From NCBI GenBank assembly GCA_030248225.1, contig JASANE010012757.1, positions 44,479 to 108,478 of the forward strand: a stretch of 64,000 nucleotides of DNA, given 5' to 3'. This DNA is from Trileptium ribeirensis (Eukaryota > Nematoda > Enoplea > Enoplida > Thoracostomopsidae). Below the pieces are notes generated by a model that ran no database searches, was not told the DNA's origin, and saw only the letters and a list, made by a program, of their open reading frames with translations. Both the position numbers and the translations under genes were made by a program. Positions 1 through 12,466 of the stretch are shown in pieces (within the stretch, counting starts at the first letter, position 1; each line of letters opens with the position of its first letter).

Positions 1-1639
1 GTTGAAAAGAAAAGATTTAAATTTATGGAGAGGGTTTGGTAATTTTATGCATAAAAATATACCTAACTGAAGTTAAGTAACGATTAAATCTTACTAATTA
101 ATATAATGAAATTTAAAATATATGTTGAATATTAAATGCATAGCTAGTAGCTAGGACAAGTACATAGGCTATATATCTTAAATATATAAATTTATCTAAC
201 AATGGCATATTATGGGCATATTTATCAGCGAATAATCTTGACGCCTACACGGTGGTTCAACAGGGTGTCGTACCGTCCCGAACACTAAGGGGAACAAAGT
301 GACAGCTGCGACAGATACAATAATACCCCAATACAATTCTAATGATCGTAGGTCAGAATTACCTGGAGGTTACAGATCAGGCGCTTGGAATATGTCGTTT
401 TAACTCTGCATTATCGAATGCCGCTGAATGCTTTGGAAGTATAATGACTGCTCCGCTGAGCGTTCCTTCAGCTTCTGCAGTTGACTTCATCAAGTTGAGG
501 TTGCTCTGATTTTTTTTCGATGAACCTGAAATACAACGACAGCCAGCAGTAACCGAAACGGAAAGATAGATCGTTGATTGAGATAAATCGTTTTCTTCAT
601 GACTATTTTAGCTGAAATTTGTAAGGATGCAACCGTCAAAGGTAGACTGGAGAGATGGACTGTTTCCTTATTGTTAGATAAATAAATTATTTCGGTATGT
701 TTGTACATATCTGTCTTTGATTTAGCACAATAGATCTCACGAGTACTTTGTTGGCTCGAATGCCAATCAACTTTTATTCTTTCGGAGCTTCATCGATCTT
801 GTGCCGTGCTGTTGCTTGTATGCGAACGCTCCGATGTTTTGGCGGTTTAAGATGCAAATAATGCTCTACGAGTCGATCAAGTTGTGTATAACCCGACCGT
901 AGACCTACTCAGATGGAACTGGTTCGAGTTCTGGCGTAGCAGAAAGTTGTGAGAGACGAGTTAACTTGTGTGGTGAATTAGTGGTCGGAAATAACTCAAC
1001 AGTCTCTCACCCCACTTACTGTTTAAATAGAACAATTTATTGCTACTGGATGATACATCTCCAATATTCCAGTTAAAATATACATTTTATTTAGCGCAAT
1101 ATGTCCGTTACTTCTCACTTCAAGAGTATACAGGCGATCGTACTCCGGTAGCTTAACCAAAGCTTTGAAATGCTCCGTTCCTAGTCGTAATCTTAAGCGA
1201 TACACCTGTATTTGTAACATCAGCAACAGCCACATCCTAAGCCACTTACGAATTAGCACACCAGCGCTGCTGTAGCAACGTTGTACTTTCTAGCTAAGTG
1301 ATATTGCAATAAAAACGGCTAAACCGAGTTGTACTATACGACTATCATCTATAACTTCGTGGGACCCTCGATTTAGTTTAAATTAATAATTAATAACGGC
1401 AACATTTTTAGCAATAAAACAACCAGCTTGATATAAAACATCTAAGTTTAGGCATATATACGACATATAGTCAAGTTAATTCTAGTGAACCCACACTACG
1501 ACAATGGTTGATAACGCGATACCTCCACGAAAATCGACGATAAACACCAGTTTTAGAACTAATTCAAAAGACAAATTTGGAATAAAAGAACGTCCATCAG
1601 CGAAATTTTGAATACAAAATATAAATGTCAAATGGTCAC
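1..1639. other. Non-coding, no supported gene
   Basis: AT-rich DNA with scattered short open frames on both strands. None has a recognisable motif, a splice context or a homologous copy elsewhere in the window. A minus-strand frame at 1023-1259 opens with a hydrophobic stretch, but I cannot tie it to any family or neighbouring exon, so it is not called. Confidence 0.5.
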
Positions 1640-1835
1640 TAACTAGTTCTATCAAAACTAAGTTGATGTTTTAGGACTAATTGTAATTTTACCGATATTT
1701 TATTTCTTAACGTTTTGCATGCGATCCCAAAACGTGAATTTTATGTTCTTTCATATGTCTACGGATGGTCGGTACACTGAACAGGCGATTACCAATCATT
1801 ATTAACGGAAGATGATGGTAGGCTTGAAGTTTTGC
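1640..1835 (+). repeat. Dispersed repeat, copy 1 (partner at 48.0 kb)
   Basis: This stretch aligns collinearly, with many substitutions, to 48030-48225. Shared landmarks in order are TGTTTTAGRACTAAT, a TTAACGTTTTG core, a GGATGGT..GTACAC segment, GCGAT.A.CAATC and a final GATGATGG. No terminal inverted repeats or coding potential were seen. It is probably an old, unclassified interspersed repeat. Confidence 0.45.
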
Positions 1836-2595
1836 TCATGCATAGAATTCGTCCACGTCTACTGTTGTTGCAGCTGCGTTAAATGAGTTCGATTTGACAG
1901 AATCATATTCGGTTAGACTTTGTTGGTTCGTGAAATTTGTTGACGTTTAATCACGCCCCGATTTCCAATGGAAACGGAAGTTGAGCGCACACCTGATAAC
2001 GAATATATTTAGTAGATCAACTTCAGATCTGATTATCATAGTCTAGAATCAACTGTCAGACTCGTACAAACCTCCGGATTGTCCGAATGGAATCACCGTT
2101 GTGCAACAGAGTTGTAAGATCAACATTCGACCGACATCCGACAGTTGACCAATATCTACGGTGCTTTGTGTTATTCCTTTCTCGCAAGCTTTGCAGGTAT
2201 TAAATTTACCAAATTCGTATAGCTTATGGAGTTTTTTGATTAAAACCTCCAATGAGACACCAGTTTTTGATCTTCTTGGCCATGTATGCATCTGTTTATC
2301 TGTTCAAAGCTCTTTTCAGACGTAACGTGGTGAAGATTAATATGGAAACGATTTTTCGAATAGCCGATATCTTTGAGTCAGAATTCTTTTAAACAAATGT
2401 AATCGGTCTAATGTTTACGATGGCCTCAATTCTATGATTTGCGCTACCAGTTTTCACTGATTACAAGTCGTCCGATAGTAATCTTTCAGACTATTTTGAC
2501 GAATTCTACGATTCTCTGCATAGAGACCGCCGTGTCATAGAACAGTTATAATTGTAAGCCACCTCTAGAAAAGCAACCTGACTTCCCACGGCTTA
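1836..2595. other. Non-coding, no supported gene
   Basis: Contains one 80-codon minus-strand open frame (2049-2291) with no recognisable domain. Nothing else is supported. Confidence 0.45.
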
Positions 2596-3110
2596 TGCGG
2601 CGTTCACGTTATCATGTCCTGCAATGTTATCACGTTTGGAACTTTTGTCCCGTTGTATTCGTGACCATTCCGTATACACAGTCAGGGTGAAATCAATACT
2701 GTAAATCAATTACCAATGGTGTACGACACACCCTTAGCTACTACATTTTTCTTTACAGCATCGTACGCACCATTAGCTATCAATTTGGAGCCAATTAATT
2801 GTAACAGTCACCATCTATAGTAAATGCGGTTTATTAGTCAGCCGTGCTGTGGTTTTTTAATTCTCGATTTTTGTATCTAGGCCACATAAACGTTGATGAA
2901 ATAATGCCACACACTGTTAATAATAAAACTGCAAGAAGACATAGTGTGCTTGACACTGTCTAGAAGTGGCAAAACCCTTAGCTAGCTACCTTTGAAAAAA
3001 TTTATAAAAACATGGGGTGTTTAAAACACCCTGTTATCCACAGTGTGCCTGACACTGTGTGGTGTACATAGACTCCAAACGTTGGGGGACTTTATAACGT
3101 GAACGCCGCA
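2596..3110. mobile_element. MITE family 2, full-length copy
   Basis: The element starts TGCGGCGTTCACGTTAT and ends with its inverse (ATAACGTGAACGCCGCA), giving terminal inverted repeats of about 25 bases. It is about 515 bases long and has no open frame. Internal sequence includes the short inverted motif GTGTGCCTGACACTGT. TTA lies just outside the left end, and TT or TTA outside the right ends of the three copies, consistent with a TTA target duplication as made by PIF/Harbinger-type elements (inference). Sister copies are at 15706-16211 and 29352-29859. Confidence 0.75.
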
Positions 3111-5079
3111 TTGTGAACGCAGCTTAATTGTGAATTCGGAACTGTAGGGTCAAGCCAGATGCAGTGGCCCCCACCCCACAAAAAATGATACATTTAAAAG
3201 TAAATCTGATTAAATTGGGCAATTTTTTTCGCATTACCATAACTTTTGAAGGAATTGATAGATTTCGAGAACATCTTCACATTCTCTGTATATTTAGCAT
3301 AGTTTTCATATAAAAGTATATTATGCAAATAATGTCCAATAGGGAGATATGGTAAGTATTAAAAAGATACAGAGTTATAAAGAGTAAAGTATATTTTGAT
3401 ATTTTGCGATATATTAGACAAAAATCGCTACAGCTCGGACACCGTGATTAGGTTGCACCCATTTTGCATTCTGGTTAAGCATACGGTCTAGGATAGTATC
3501 ATGCGCAAGCGTTAATGTTACTTTTTAGTCTATGGCTCTATCTTAGTTTGACGTCACGGTTAGGCTTACTCATAAGGTTAGCTTTAACCTAATACATTGG
3601 ATCAGGTTTAGGATTAGTGTGAGAATTAGGCTTAGGGTTAAGCTATCACTATAAATCATTAAAATAGTGAAATAAATTTTCCTTGGCTATGTAAAGAGGA
3701 ATGTTTAGCATCCTGATTGAAATTTTGGCGAAATTCTTTTTGCAAATCGTACCACGCATTGGTAGATCTAAGCACTCCTGAGAAAATGTTTCGTTATAAA
3801 TTCGGTCAAAAGTCTTGTTTTGGGAAATTTGGTGCGCTGAGTTGAAATGTGCAAGGATTTTTGCCGAAACACGACTTCCTGAATTCACCCCACCAGCCAA
3901 AGGAGTGCTCGCGTTTCCATACACTCAAGTTACATAGCCAACTACAATTGCAAGGAACGTTGAAGTAACATGCGGTTTACGTTGAAAAGAACGTAGGTAA
4001 TGGAGGTTTTGCTCATGTTAATACGTCCAAAATCATAAAAGATATGATATACAGGACATCATTACAATTTTCGACCCAATTTCATATATTGTGTCAACGA
4101 CATCATCACCATACCTTTATGGTGTTTCAGAGACAGCCAAATTCAAACTATCAACGACAGTATTTTTGAAAAGCTTAGATGTGGCATTTTGTAGTTTGTG
4201 TTGAAATACGAAAAGCGAATATATTGCTAGTTATCACAGAAACGGCTGTAATTGACAGTGACAGATTAGTTGGGTTAAGTTTCGACGACAAGACTGTTGG
4301 ATTTGCATAAGCGGAGTTCGTTGTACATAATTAAGTTATTGCATCATAAATTGTCTTCGAATGCCTTGAATAATTTTATATTAAATCTTTTTTGTGTTAG
4401 TAACTTACCAGAGTTGTTAAGAGCTTTGGAACGTTGAAAGCACGTTAGTTTAAAAACTGCTATTTTTAGTTGTGCGTAATAATTTTCATTGCACAAGATT
4501 GTTAACATTTCGCGATTACGCACTGTGTATGGCAATTACGTATTCTAACTACGCTATAATATAAAAGACATGACACTCAAACAACTATGCGAATTTGTCA
4601 CTTGCACATAAAGACAATTAAAAAAGTTTCTGATTACAGTGTATGACAGTGCGTAACAGGCGTTTAATGCATGAGTAAACTTAGCCTAATCTAACTTAAA
4701 AGTAGCTTGTTTATATTCAACAGCAAAGTCAGAATAATAAAGTTATGAAGACAAAACATGTAAACAAAACAATAACAAAAACGCGATTAAAGCACACCGA
4801 ATTCGACGATCGCAAATCAAGACTGATCAGATGAAAGCAAAACTAAGCAGAAGCCCTGAGCCAATAGCAGATGAGTCGCGTCGATCACATGAGTGATGAC
4901 TCATGCTGTGAGAGGGTCTTGGGAGTTTGGCAATACTCCATTGGTTGGATCCCACTAAGGATAAAATTACTCATCCACAATTGAGTTTGAATATATCTAT
5001 AGCGGGAAGCAAATGCTGAAAATCTACAAATATAGCCGACAATGGAAATATCTAAGCTGTAAAATCATACATACTGAGG
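3111..5079. other. Non-coding, no supported gene
   Basis: AT-rich sequence. Scattered TTAGG-like words occur at 3540-3640 but do not form a tandem telomeric array. A fragment at about 4672-4700 (GCATGAGTAAACTTAGCC) resembles the terminal repeat of MITE family 3. No gene is recognised. Confidence 0.45.
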
Positions 5080-5245
5080 GATTCTCAGGGGAAGCAGCAG
5101 GGGAAGCTCTCTTGCCCAGGACATATTTTACCCATTTTACCCCCGTTTTGCTAATTTTCATCCTATTTTTACTAATAATGAATAAAATTCAGAGGGTAAG
5201 AGTACCTTTAGGGAGGTAGACAAGGGCCTCTGGAAGGGTGGGGTC
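5080..5245 (+). repeat. Dispersed G-rich repeat (family 4)
   Basis: A stretch with TTTTACCC..TTTTGCTAATTTT followed by a G-rich tail (TTTAGGGAGGTAGACAAGGG, then GGGTGGGGTCTGAGGGC). The same layout, a T-rich TTTTGCTAAAATT block followed by a GGG-rich block, occurs at about 17130-17345, 50330-50510 and 51420-51580, and inverted at 39800-39960. It could be a SINE or MITE; the ends are not defined. Confidence 0.4.
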
Positions 5246-7214
5246 TGAGGGCTGAGGTAGGCACACCTGAATTCATGCTTCAGCCTTCAATAACTAAGAT
5301 ATTGAATTTAAAAGCAAAGCATATTTTTCGTACGCATAAAATAAATTTTTTAGGTTGTAATACATTATCAAGTTCGTGATTTAAATTTTGATTTAAAACA
5401 TACACTTCATGTTTATACGAAGTTATTGTAATCTCTTTAGAATTTTTATTTTTTCTTACGCGGTAAGATAAATAATTGATACGTATATAAGCTCTTTTAA
5501 GTGTAATGGCTGTAATACTGTGTTTTTCGACCACTATATGAATCTTATTTACACTATTATTAACCTTCGTGAGGGTATTAATTTAACGCAATTGCTTGTC
5601 GTGTGTATTTGTGTTTAATAAGCCAAAGCTTCTTATCTTTAAATGAGTAAAGTTTACGTCAAATAGCCTGGCGCGTTAAGATTACGTTTGCTTCAGGATT
5701 CACTGTTCGACGGATCGCTGCATTGCTTCGATACATGCAATCTTATTCGTAGTTCTTGCAGCATGTTAGTTTACGGTTTTATCAGTTTGCTCAATTTTAA
5801 TCAATAAAACTGTGGTTATTGTGATATCCAGGTCAGTCAAAGAAATATTAACAGAAATGTGTTAATTTAACACGAATTTACGCGTAAATCTAAGTCAAAC
5901 AATACCGATAAAGTAAACCCGAACGTTTATTGATACATACCAATAACTATGGCAAAAGTGCAGATCCAAAATGCAACAGACAAACTAACAATGCATTCAT
6001 TGCCCGGCTTATATAGACAAAACATAGCCTTGTGCAAGTTATCGCATCCAGGATAGTATGACTGTGATATTAAAGATTTTTCTGCTGCAGAGCGTGTCAC
6101 TGCACTACACAGCTTCGTACATAACAAGTAGTTGCGTATGCTTAATAATGCGTATGCTATGCCATATTGCGTGTAACGGATACAGCGTTACATTTTTTAC
6201 GGCGTGGTAATACCAAATCATGACAAATGATGTTACGAACCACATAATCGTATATATATGTTTTCTTTTATGAAATTGTTTGAAGTAATCACGGTGGTAC
6301 CTGGGTTGTTCGAATTTATCTAGTAGAAATGCAACGAAAAACATTATGTTTGAATAGTGGTTAAACGGGATGCGTTGAAAAAAAGTATTTTTTCAACAAA
6401 ACATAAGCATACCACCAGATTGAGTGCTTTAAGCAAATATCGTAATATATTGTACGACTATATATGCCGTTAAATTTTATGTAGGTTAACTTATTTATTC
6501 ATATATGCGGCGTTTATATCATAAATTTCTCACCAGGTGGAAGATTTAACACAATATAACCAGAAAAATACCATGATACACGCTAGTCAAAAGGATATGT
6601 ATGCTATATATCATAAACTACAGTGTCACTGACGTCATGTGATATCTACTATGGCGTTGGCGAACCCCCATTTTTAAACTGTTTTTAATTGTGAAAATTA
6701 TTATAGACAAACATCAAATAATATATCCATGGTCAATGTCTTTTTTATAGTCTTGTGTGTGAGTGCCTAGAAAAAACTTGAGACAAAACATTGTCTTTTT
6801 ATAAATGAAAAATCTATATTCCTCGAACACTGTCGTGGTCATTAGAGGAATTTGACTCTGTCTATCAGGCAGTCCACAAAAATCGATGGTGCCTTGGACA
6901 CTATAAACATTATTTAAAAATAGTGGTGGTGCATGATTGTACACCATATAGTTGGTTGTTTCGCTTGCGGCACTGTGTATGTCGGACGATTTATAACATA
7001 TTCGTTCTATTATATGTCAGGACAAAATCAATGCCACAAGCAATGTTGTTGCTTTAAAATTTTAAGTTTTGTAGCCGTACACATAATGCTGTATTCTAGT
7101 ATGTTTATAGCACAGACAACAATTCTTGACTATATTTGTGAGTAACTGCACACAGCAACATTAAAATATCAAGTGGGTAACTCGAAATGTTTGAGTAGAC
7201 ACCAAACAGTGTGT
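5246..7214. other. Non-coding, no supported gene
   Basis: AT-rich sequence with several 65-85 codon chance frames on both strands. None shows a domain, a repeat relationship or convincing splice sites. Confidence 0.45.
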
Positions 7215-7505
7215 TATTGTTATAATATATAATTATTATATATAAATACATATGTTAAGTTATGTTAGTTACAATTACATATTATAATTACATCAAATAT
7301 TTGTATCCTATATTATAATATATTATTAAAAGTATATAATCGAATTATGATATATAATTATATATTATAAGGATATAAAATAACTATGTGATTATAATAT
7401 ATATTATAATTATATAAAATAACTATTATACATAATTATATATTTTTTATGTATTCAATAATTATAATTATATTATATAATTATAACGTATAGTTATAAT
7501 GTTGT
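7215..7505. repeat. AT-only low-complexity tract
   Basis: Nearly pure A/T sequence built from TATAATTATA-type words, with very little G or C for almost 300 bases. It is self-complementary over short distances and could form cruciforms. It lies about 400 bases upstream of the first CTLD exon. Confidence 0.8.
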
Positions 7506-7915
7506 TTACGCGGTGTTTATATTGTTTATTATGTTGTTTATAAAACGCGGTGTTTACCTTACTATACATTGTAACGATATTTACATCCAAGACTATGTCT
7601 TGCTATTGTCCCCAGCTAATGATCTTCGCGTTTTTACGAGAGCGCCTCAGCATGTTTTTACAAATTGCCCACAGTCTACAAACATTTATATAAGTTTATT
7701 TGCAAAATTATTTTTACTTTGCTATTATAGGTATTAAATTTCTTAAAAAAAATTAAAATGTATTATCCGGCGAATTGCATTGGCTTGGGTATTCTGGCAC
7801 CGCCAAATTTGTTTGAAAGTATTGAACTATTCCAATATATCAATAAATGTATTTCAGTGGTTGCCATATATCATATCTGACTTAATTCGTTTATGGTACT
7901 TGTACATATTTACAG

Positions 7916-8341
7916 CTGGTTGTCCTGACAATTATGCAAGAAAACGAAGTGGATGTTATAAACTGAGCGGAAACAACCATACCAGAGCTATTGCAGAAAG
8001 CATTTGTCTTGCGGAAAACGCAATTTTGCCGGTCTTTCGAAGCAATAGAGATCTAGATGATGCGAATGAAATTGTGCCTAACGCTGGACCGTCAACACAA
8101 TTTCATGTCGGCGTAGAAGATATATGTTCAAATACATCAAAGTGTTGGCGATTCAAATCGTATTATCAAAATTTGTGTACACCACCGCATCTTGTGTTTA
8201 GAAATTCAACAAAGAGCAATAAACCGATACTAAAATGCGCAACAGCGTTTCATGATAACATCGAGTTAAATGTAAACCTTTGCGCAGCTGCTTATGAAGT
8301 TGTATATACTGTTTGCCATATTCCAAATTTTGAAATATGTG
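7916..8341 (+). CDS. C-type-lectin-like domain exon 1
   Basis: A single exon of 426 bases encodes one complete CTLD. The acceptor TTTACAG ends at 7915 and the donor GTTAGT begins at 8342. Both ends are in phase 1, and the open frame closes at a TAG lying inside the intron. The domain opens with CPDNYARKRSGCYKL (the N-terminal disulphide pair of long-form CTLDs), then has an A..C helix, GPSTQFHVGVED in the place of the usual WIGL core strand, a single W, and ends with a conserved block leading to YTVCHIPNFEIC. The EPN/QPD and WND calcium-sugar motifs are absent, so sugar binding through calcium is unlikely. It is paralogous to the exons at 10727 and 20631. A Met lies upstream at 7780, but the splice acceptor and the paralogues argue against using it. 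The first and last exons of this gene were not found. Confidence 0.75.
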
Positions 8342-9189
8342 GTTAGTAAATTTTAAACTAAATTTAAATTTATGGAGGCTTAAATTTTAAAACTTGTTTA
8401 ATTTGCTAGATTCCGTTTGTCTAATCGATACTATAAATATGTGGTCACTTGCAGATTTAATGGCTTCGTCTTAAATAGAAATGTGCGACATTAATAACTT
8501 CAAAATTGAAATTTTATGTGCTGCAGAGGCGCTTCGTGTTTAAATGCACAATCTAACGATATACTCGAGTACGTGCTACAGTAAATATTGAAACACATTG
8601 CCTATTTCTATACGATATTGTTCCCACGCTAAGTCTTCAATAATAATATAATGTATAGAGTAACAACATTTTTATGAAATACATAACTTCTTTGTCATTA
8701 CAAAAACTTCTATTTTGATATCGATATAGTTTTGCCATAAAAGTGATGCACTACGTGTACTGTCAGACGCAGCAAGTAGGCAAAGCCAGTATACTTCTAG
8801 TGTACGCGCTGTGTAGAATCAACAATTTATTGCTGAACATTTTATGCGTGAAATTGTTCGCGAACAAGTTTATATTGTATTCAACTATGATTCCAGCTGG
8901 ATAATTTAATGATTGTACAAATTTGTTGAAAATTTAAAATATGAAAATTGTTAGTTTGCGAATAATTGAACATTTACAGAAAATGTGTGAACAAAAATTT
9001 GTTCTATTTTATTTGAGATTGCAATGTTCGCTAATGCTGAAAACTGAAAATTTGAACCCCGTTCGTGTTGGCGATCAAAAGCGAATCCTAAATTAGTCAT
9101 ACTTCTAATTAGCAGTAAACCGTTAAGAAATAAAAATGTGTTCCGAGACAGTAATTTCTGGCAGTTGGATTCCACTTTGTCCAATTTTT
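8342..9189. other. Intron or intergenic, nothing supported
   Basis: Downstream of the first CTLD exon. No anchor or tail exon comparable to 11256-11359 could be found. An AG at 8455-8456 would lead to only a few codons before a stop. Confidence 0.4.
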
Positions 9190-9645
9190 ATTAACAAAAA
9201 ATGGTGCCAATTCCCTGTTTGTTTCGTCACAATGGTTTTCTATTCCACATCGGCTTTAACAAAATAGGACGGAAAACGGGGTCATTTTAAGTTCAGTCGT
9301 CCATAAGGCAGTATCGCTATATCATGGCAAACTGGCGAATGTCATCTTCTCTCCTCAGTTTGGAGAAATATCAGGAAACCACGGTATTGAAATTGCTGTC
9401 AGAAAACCTATCTACTCTTACCTACAGCACTGGAACCTTGTGCCTCTCGTCTTGCTACCGCTACCTTACGTGTCAAAATAATGAACATCACTATTGTCGC
9501 CGTTTTGCTTCAACTGACTTCGCCTGCATAGCCGATAAAGATACTTTCTACGAGTTGATACAGCAACTGAACAACCTCCTCAAAAAATAAACCTTGTCGT
9601 ATTAAGCGGAAACTTCAATGCCTAACTGGGGCATGACTTCTTTAT
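9190..9645 (+). pseudogene. Decayed LINE endonuclease fragment
   Basis: Broken frames resemble the apurinic-like endonuclease domain of CR1/RTE-type non-LTR retrotransposons. In order: TIVAV followed by a frameshifted YAPTLTSP-like stretch near 9490-9530, KDTFYELIQQLNNLLKK at about 9537-9587, then after an indel in an A run NLVVLSGNFNA (family consensus LGDFNA) followed by a stop codon and LGHD. The catalytic Asp of GDFNA reads as Asn. Further upstream decay makes the 5' boundary uncertain. It is an old, inactive insertion between two CTLD exons. Confidence 0.6.
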
Positions 9646-10726
9646 GAAGACAGCAAACTAGGCAGATATACCATTGCGCACCACACCGAAATACTAAAAA
9701 AGTCATACTTTTGTTCATCGCAAGATTTGTATTCACACAAAAGATAGGGTTATGTTGTGTTATGTTCTTGTCTTGTGGTATAAAATTAACCAAGCTCGAT
9801 TGTAGCCTTAATAATCCTCGAACGAAATTTCAAGGCAGGGGGATTGACTATTGTTCTTTACAGAAATGTGTCACAGCTATATATGTTCCCCATTTACAGC
9901 GTTCCAACTATAGCAGGACTTAACTGACGGTCGCATAGAGAAAAACATCAAAAGATATTTGACCCGACACGTCAAAGATTTCTTTTAACAAAGCTCAATC
10001 ATACTTCAACCAACATAGTCAAATCATAATTACTTATCACCATCTGCCTTCTTCCGAACGTTTTCCTCTCTTTACGATAAGAGACTTACTTGTGTATTGT
10101 GTTCAGAACTTCACACAGTTTTAGTGAACTCAATATCGTCCAGGCTGATGATAAATAGATAATGCAACATCTACCTTAAGATGTGTGCCGCGAGGCGGTA
10201 AATATGGTGGTTAGAATCAATTCAAGTGTTTACTAAATTCTACGCAGGCCTCCTTCCTTCGAAGGAGCCGTAGGCGCCGAAGCCATAGGTGCATTTTATG
10301 GAGGTCCCACACCTGCTGACCGCCTCTACTTTTCCAGTTGGCTCCCGAATATTCCCTTGGACTTCGGAACTTGGTACATGTATGTATGCTGGCCTTTGAA
10401 ATAGTGGAATAATTTTCAGCGTTTTTTTAAATACTATAATTTGCTGTGCAGTACTTTGTAATTGGCAGCACAAAGCCGTGTATAAACAATCTTCTTTGTC
10501 TTATCTATTACATTTTTATCGTATCAAAATATATGCTGTAAAAGCATGTGTGATATTTAAAATCAAAACTTATAGAATATTAGTTTTGCCGATAAACATT
10601 AACGAAAGAGAAACATTGGCAGCTATCTAATTTTTGTGGAAATGCCAATTTATTCGTAAAATGTCACTGTAAGAAGTAATGTATCGAGTTAAAAGTTGTT
10701 TATAACAGAACATATTTTTCTTCCAG
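9646..10726. other. Intergenic or intron, no supported exon
   Basis: Should contain the 5' exon of the second CTLD gene, but no convincing signal-peptide exon was found. A short hydrophobic frame from ATG 9711 ending before GTATAA has a weak donor and overlaps LINE debris, so it is not called. A GC-rich patch lies at 10240-10340. Confidence 0.4.
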
Positions 10727-11155
10727 CCGTCTGTCCTGACAGCTATACGAGAAAGCGAAGTGGTTGTTATAAACTATACGGGAACAACCATACGAGAGCC
10801 AATGCCCAGAGCACATGTCGTGCTCATGGTGCAATTCTACCTGTATTTCGCAGCCGTAGAGATCTTGAGGATGCGAAAGAGATGGTTCCTAATGCTGGGC
10901 CATCAACACAATTCCACGTCGGCGTAGAAGACATGTCTCGTTCAAACTTTTCAAGATGTTGGCGTACCAAATCGCGTTATCAAAATACGTGCACACCGCC
11001 GTATCTGATGTTTCACCATTCTGCAAACATCAATCAGTTTTCACTAAAATGTGCAATGGCAATTCTAAGCGGCCTCGAATTGAATGTAGATCTTTGCGAT
11101 GCTGCATACGCACCTGTATATACGGTATGCCATGTTCCAAACTTTGAAATATGCG
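10727..11155 (+). CDS. C-type-lectin-like domain exon 2
   Basis: A 429-base exon flanked by a good acceptor (TTTTTCTTCCAG, ending at 10726) and the donor GTTAGT at 11156, phase 1 at both ends. It encodes a CTLD closely related to those at 7916 and 20631: CPDSYTRKRSGCYKL at the start, CRAHGAILPVFRSRRDLEDA in the first helix-strand region, GPSTQFHVGVED, one W, and a final YTVCHVPNFEIC. Calcium-binding EPN/QPD and WND motifs are missing. Downstream, a 100-base intron leads in the same phase into a candidate C-terminal anchor exon at 11256. The product is inferred to be a small cell-surface lectin-like protein; the ligand is unknown. Confidence 0.78.
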
Positions 11156-11255
11156 GTTAGTAAGTACTACTCACACTTAGATATCTTACATCTACTATAC
11201 AAAATTACATATAGGTTGAGACTCGTGGCACATGGACAAACCGACGGCGCAACAG

Positions 11256-11359
11256 ATACCACAGTTCCTTCTGTCAAACCTTTGCAGCAAGCTAAACCTG
11301 TTTTATGCTCGCGTCTTGCGTTAGTACTGACAGTTGCACTTACGTGTGGTTTGAATTAA
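11256..11359 (+). CDS. Candidate GPI-anchor tail exon of CTLD gene 2
   Basis: After the acceptor CAACAG (ending 11255) the frame set by the phase-1 donor of the upstream CTLD exon stays open to TAA at 11357-11359. The 33 residues begin with a Thr/Ser/Pro-containing linker (TTVPSVKP) and end in a hydrophobic stretch, LALVLTVALTCGLN, directly before the stop. That is the layout of a GPI-attachment signal. The acceptor lacks a strong pyrimidine tract, and ACAG at 11263-11266 in the same phase is an alternative. A short single-pass tail is less likely because no basic cytoplasmic residues follow. Confidence 0.5.
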
Positions 11360-12466
11360 TATTTTTGGCCCGACTGCCCACGTTTAAGTAATGAGTCGCA
11401 ATGTTTTTACACCTCAGTTTTAGTCATATTTTAAAGATGACCATATCGATCACTACATCCTTTGTGCAATAGCTTGCATTTTTAAAACATGTAGTCACCG
11501 CAAAGGTTGATGACTCTACTAGAATAACGATAGTCTAAAACTGAGGTCAACAAAAACTACTAGAATAACGATAGTCTAAAACTGCGCTCTGTGGTGTCAA
11601 CAAAACCGGCAAGAAATAATCAATTCTATTATTTCTTCACTATAAACTTAAAGTCGTTGAAGCAGCCATAATATGTATTTAGAAGCGCATTCCGATTTCG
11701 TTGCATTAACCTATATGGCTAAACGCTAGTGTATCTCTTTACAAATTCAAAGTTTGCAAAAAATGAAAACAGGTTTTTCTTTTTTATGAATTTCATGATG
11801 CTGTTTTGTTTTTAATTCTCGGGAACGCTGCGGTACTGTTAAACTGCGAAAAATTAATCTACGTTTTTTATAAAATAATCAGCGCCACCTCTACAAGTCA
11901 GGCTTCGGAGGTGTTAGGCTTTACTGAACCAAAGCTGTCATTAATTAGCCTAAACTTTAAGCATCGGTTGTAGGTGGACAGCGTCAAACAACGCAGCGCC
12001 AGTGAACCACAGCTTACTAAATGGAGGGACATTGTCACCTAAATCAAGAAATTAAAGCTGTTAAATATTGAACTTATTGAATTTTCTGTAGTTAAGCGGT
12101 GACCCTGCTGCTACACGGTCTCAGTACAATTTTAGTTATTTGCTTGTATATGGTAGTAGCAGGCGGCGTACTTGCTATGGCATGGTTTTACTGCTGTAAT
12201 TGCACACGTTGTAAAGCGATAATTTTTTTACAACCTTTTGATATTCGTTAATGGTTACATGAACTTTTCATGCTAAATTGTCTGTGTACACGTGCGGAAT
12301 ATAACAAAAATTTTTCCAATATTTTGACAGTATACCGTGTGGTATAATTCTTAAATGCACTTTCATTGTATGTAAACCTGGCAGCGTCGCCAGCTTGAAA
12401 AACGTATATAAAGCGAAGTCCTGTGGTAATCTGCGTTCGTGTGACAGCATATTTGTTGTGCAACGT
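11360..12466. other. Downstream region, small tandem duplication only
   Basis: No gene seen. At about 11516-11605 a stretch containing AGAATAACGATAGTCTAAAA is duplicated in tandem with a period of roughly 44 bases. No clear AATAAA follows the putative gene end. Confidence 0.5.

Noticed and set aside
3540..3640. Possible interstitial telomeric repeat (TTAGG-like words)
   Set aside because: Words are scattered with irregular spacing and mixed orientation; no tandem run of three or more identical units.
7780..7915. N-terminal extension of the first CTLD frame (MAWVFW..)
   Set aside because: A splice acceptor at 7915 and the paralogues place the exon start at 7916; the upstream 45 codons share nothing with the other copies.
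9711..9781. Signal-peptide exon for CTLD gene 2 (MFIARF.. then GTATAA)
   Set aside because: Weak donor, poor cleavage region and overlap with LINE debris.
10240..10340. Relative of the unknown exon at 60061 (shared GAAGCCATAGGTG)
   Set aside because: Only 13 identical bases with weak similarity around them; could be chance in a GC-rich patch.
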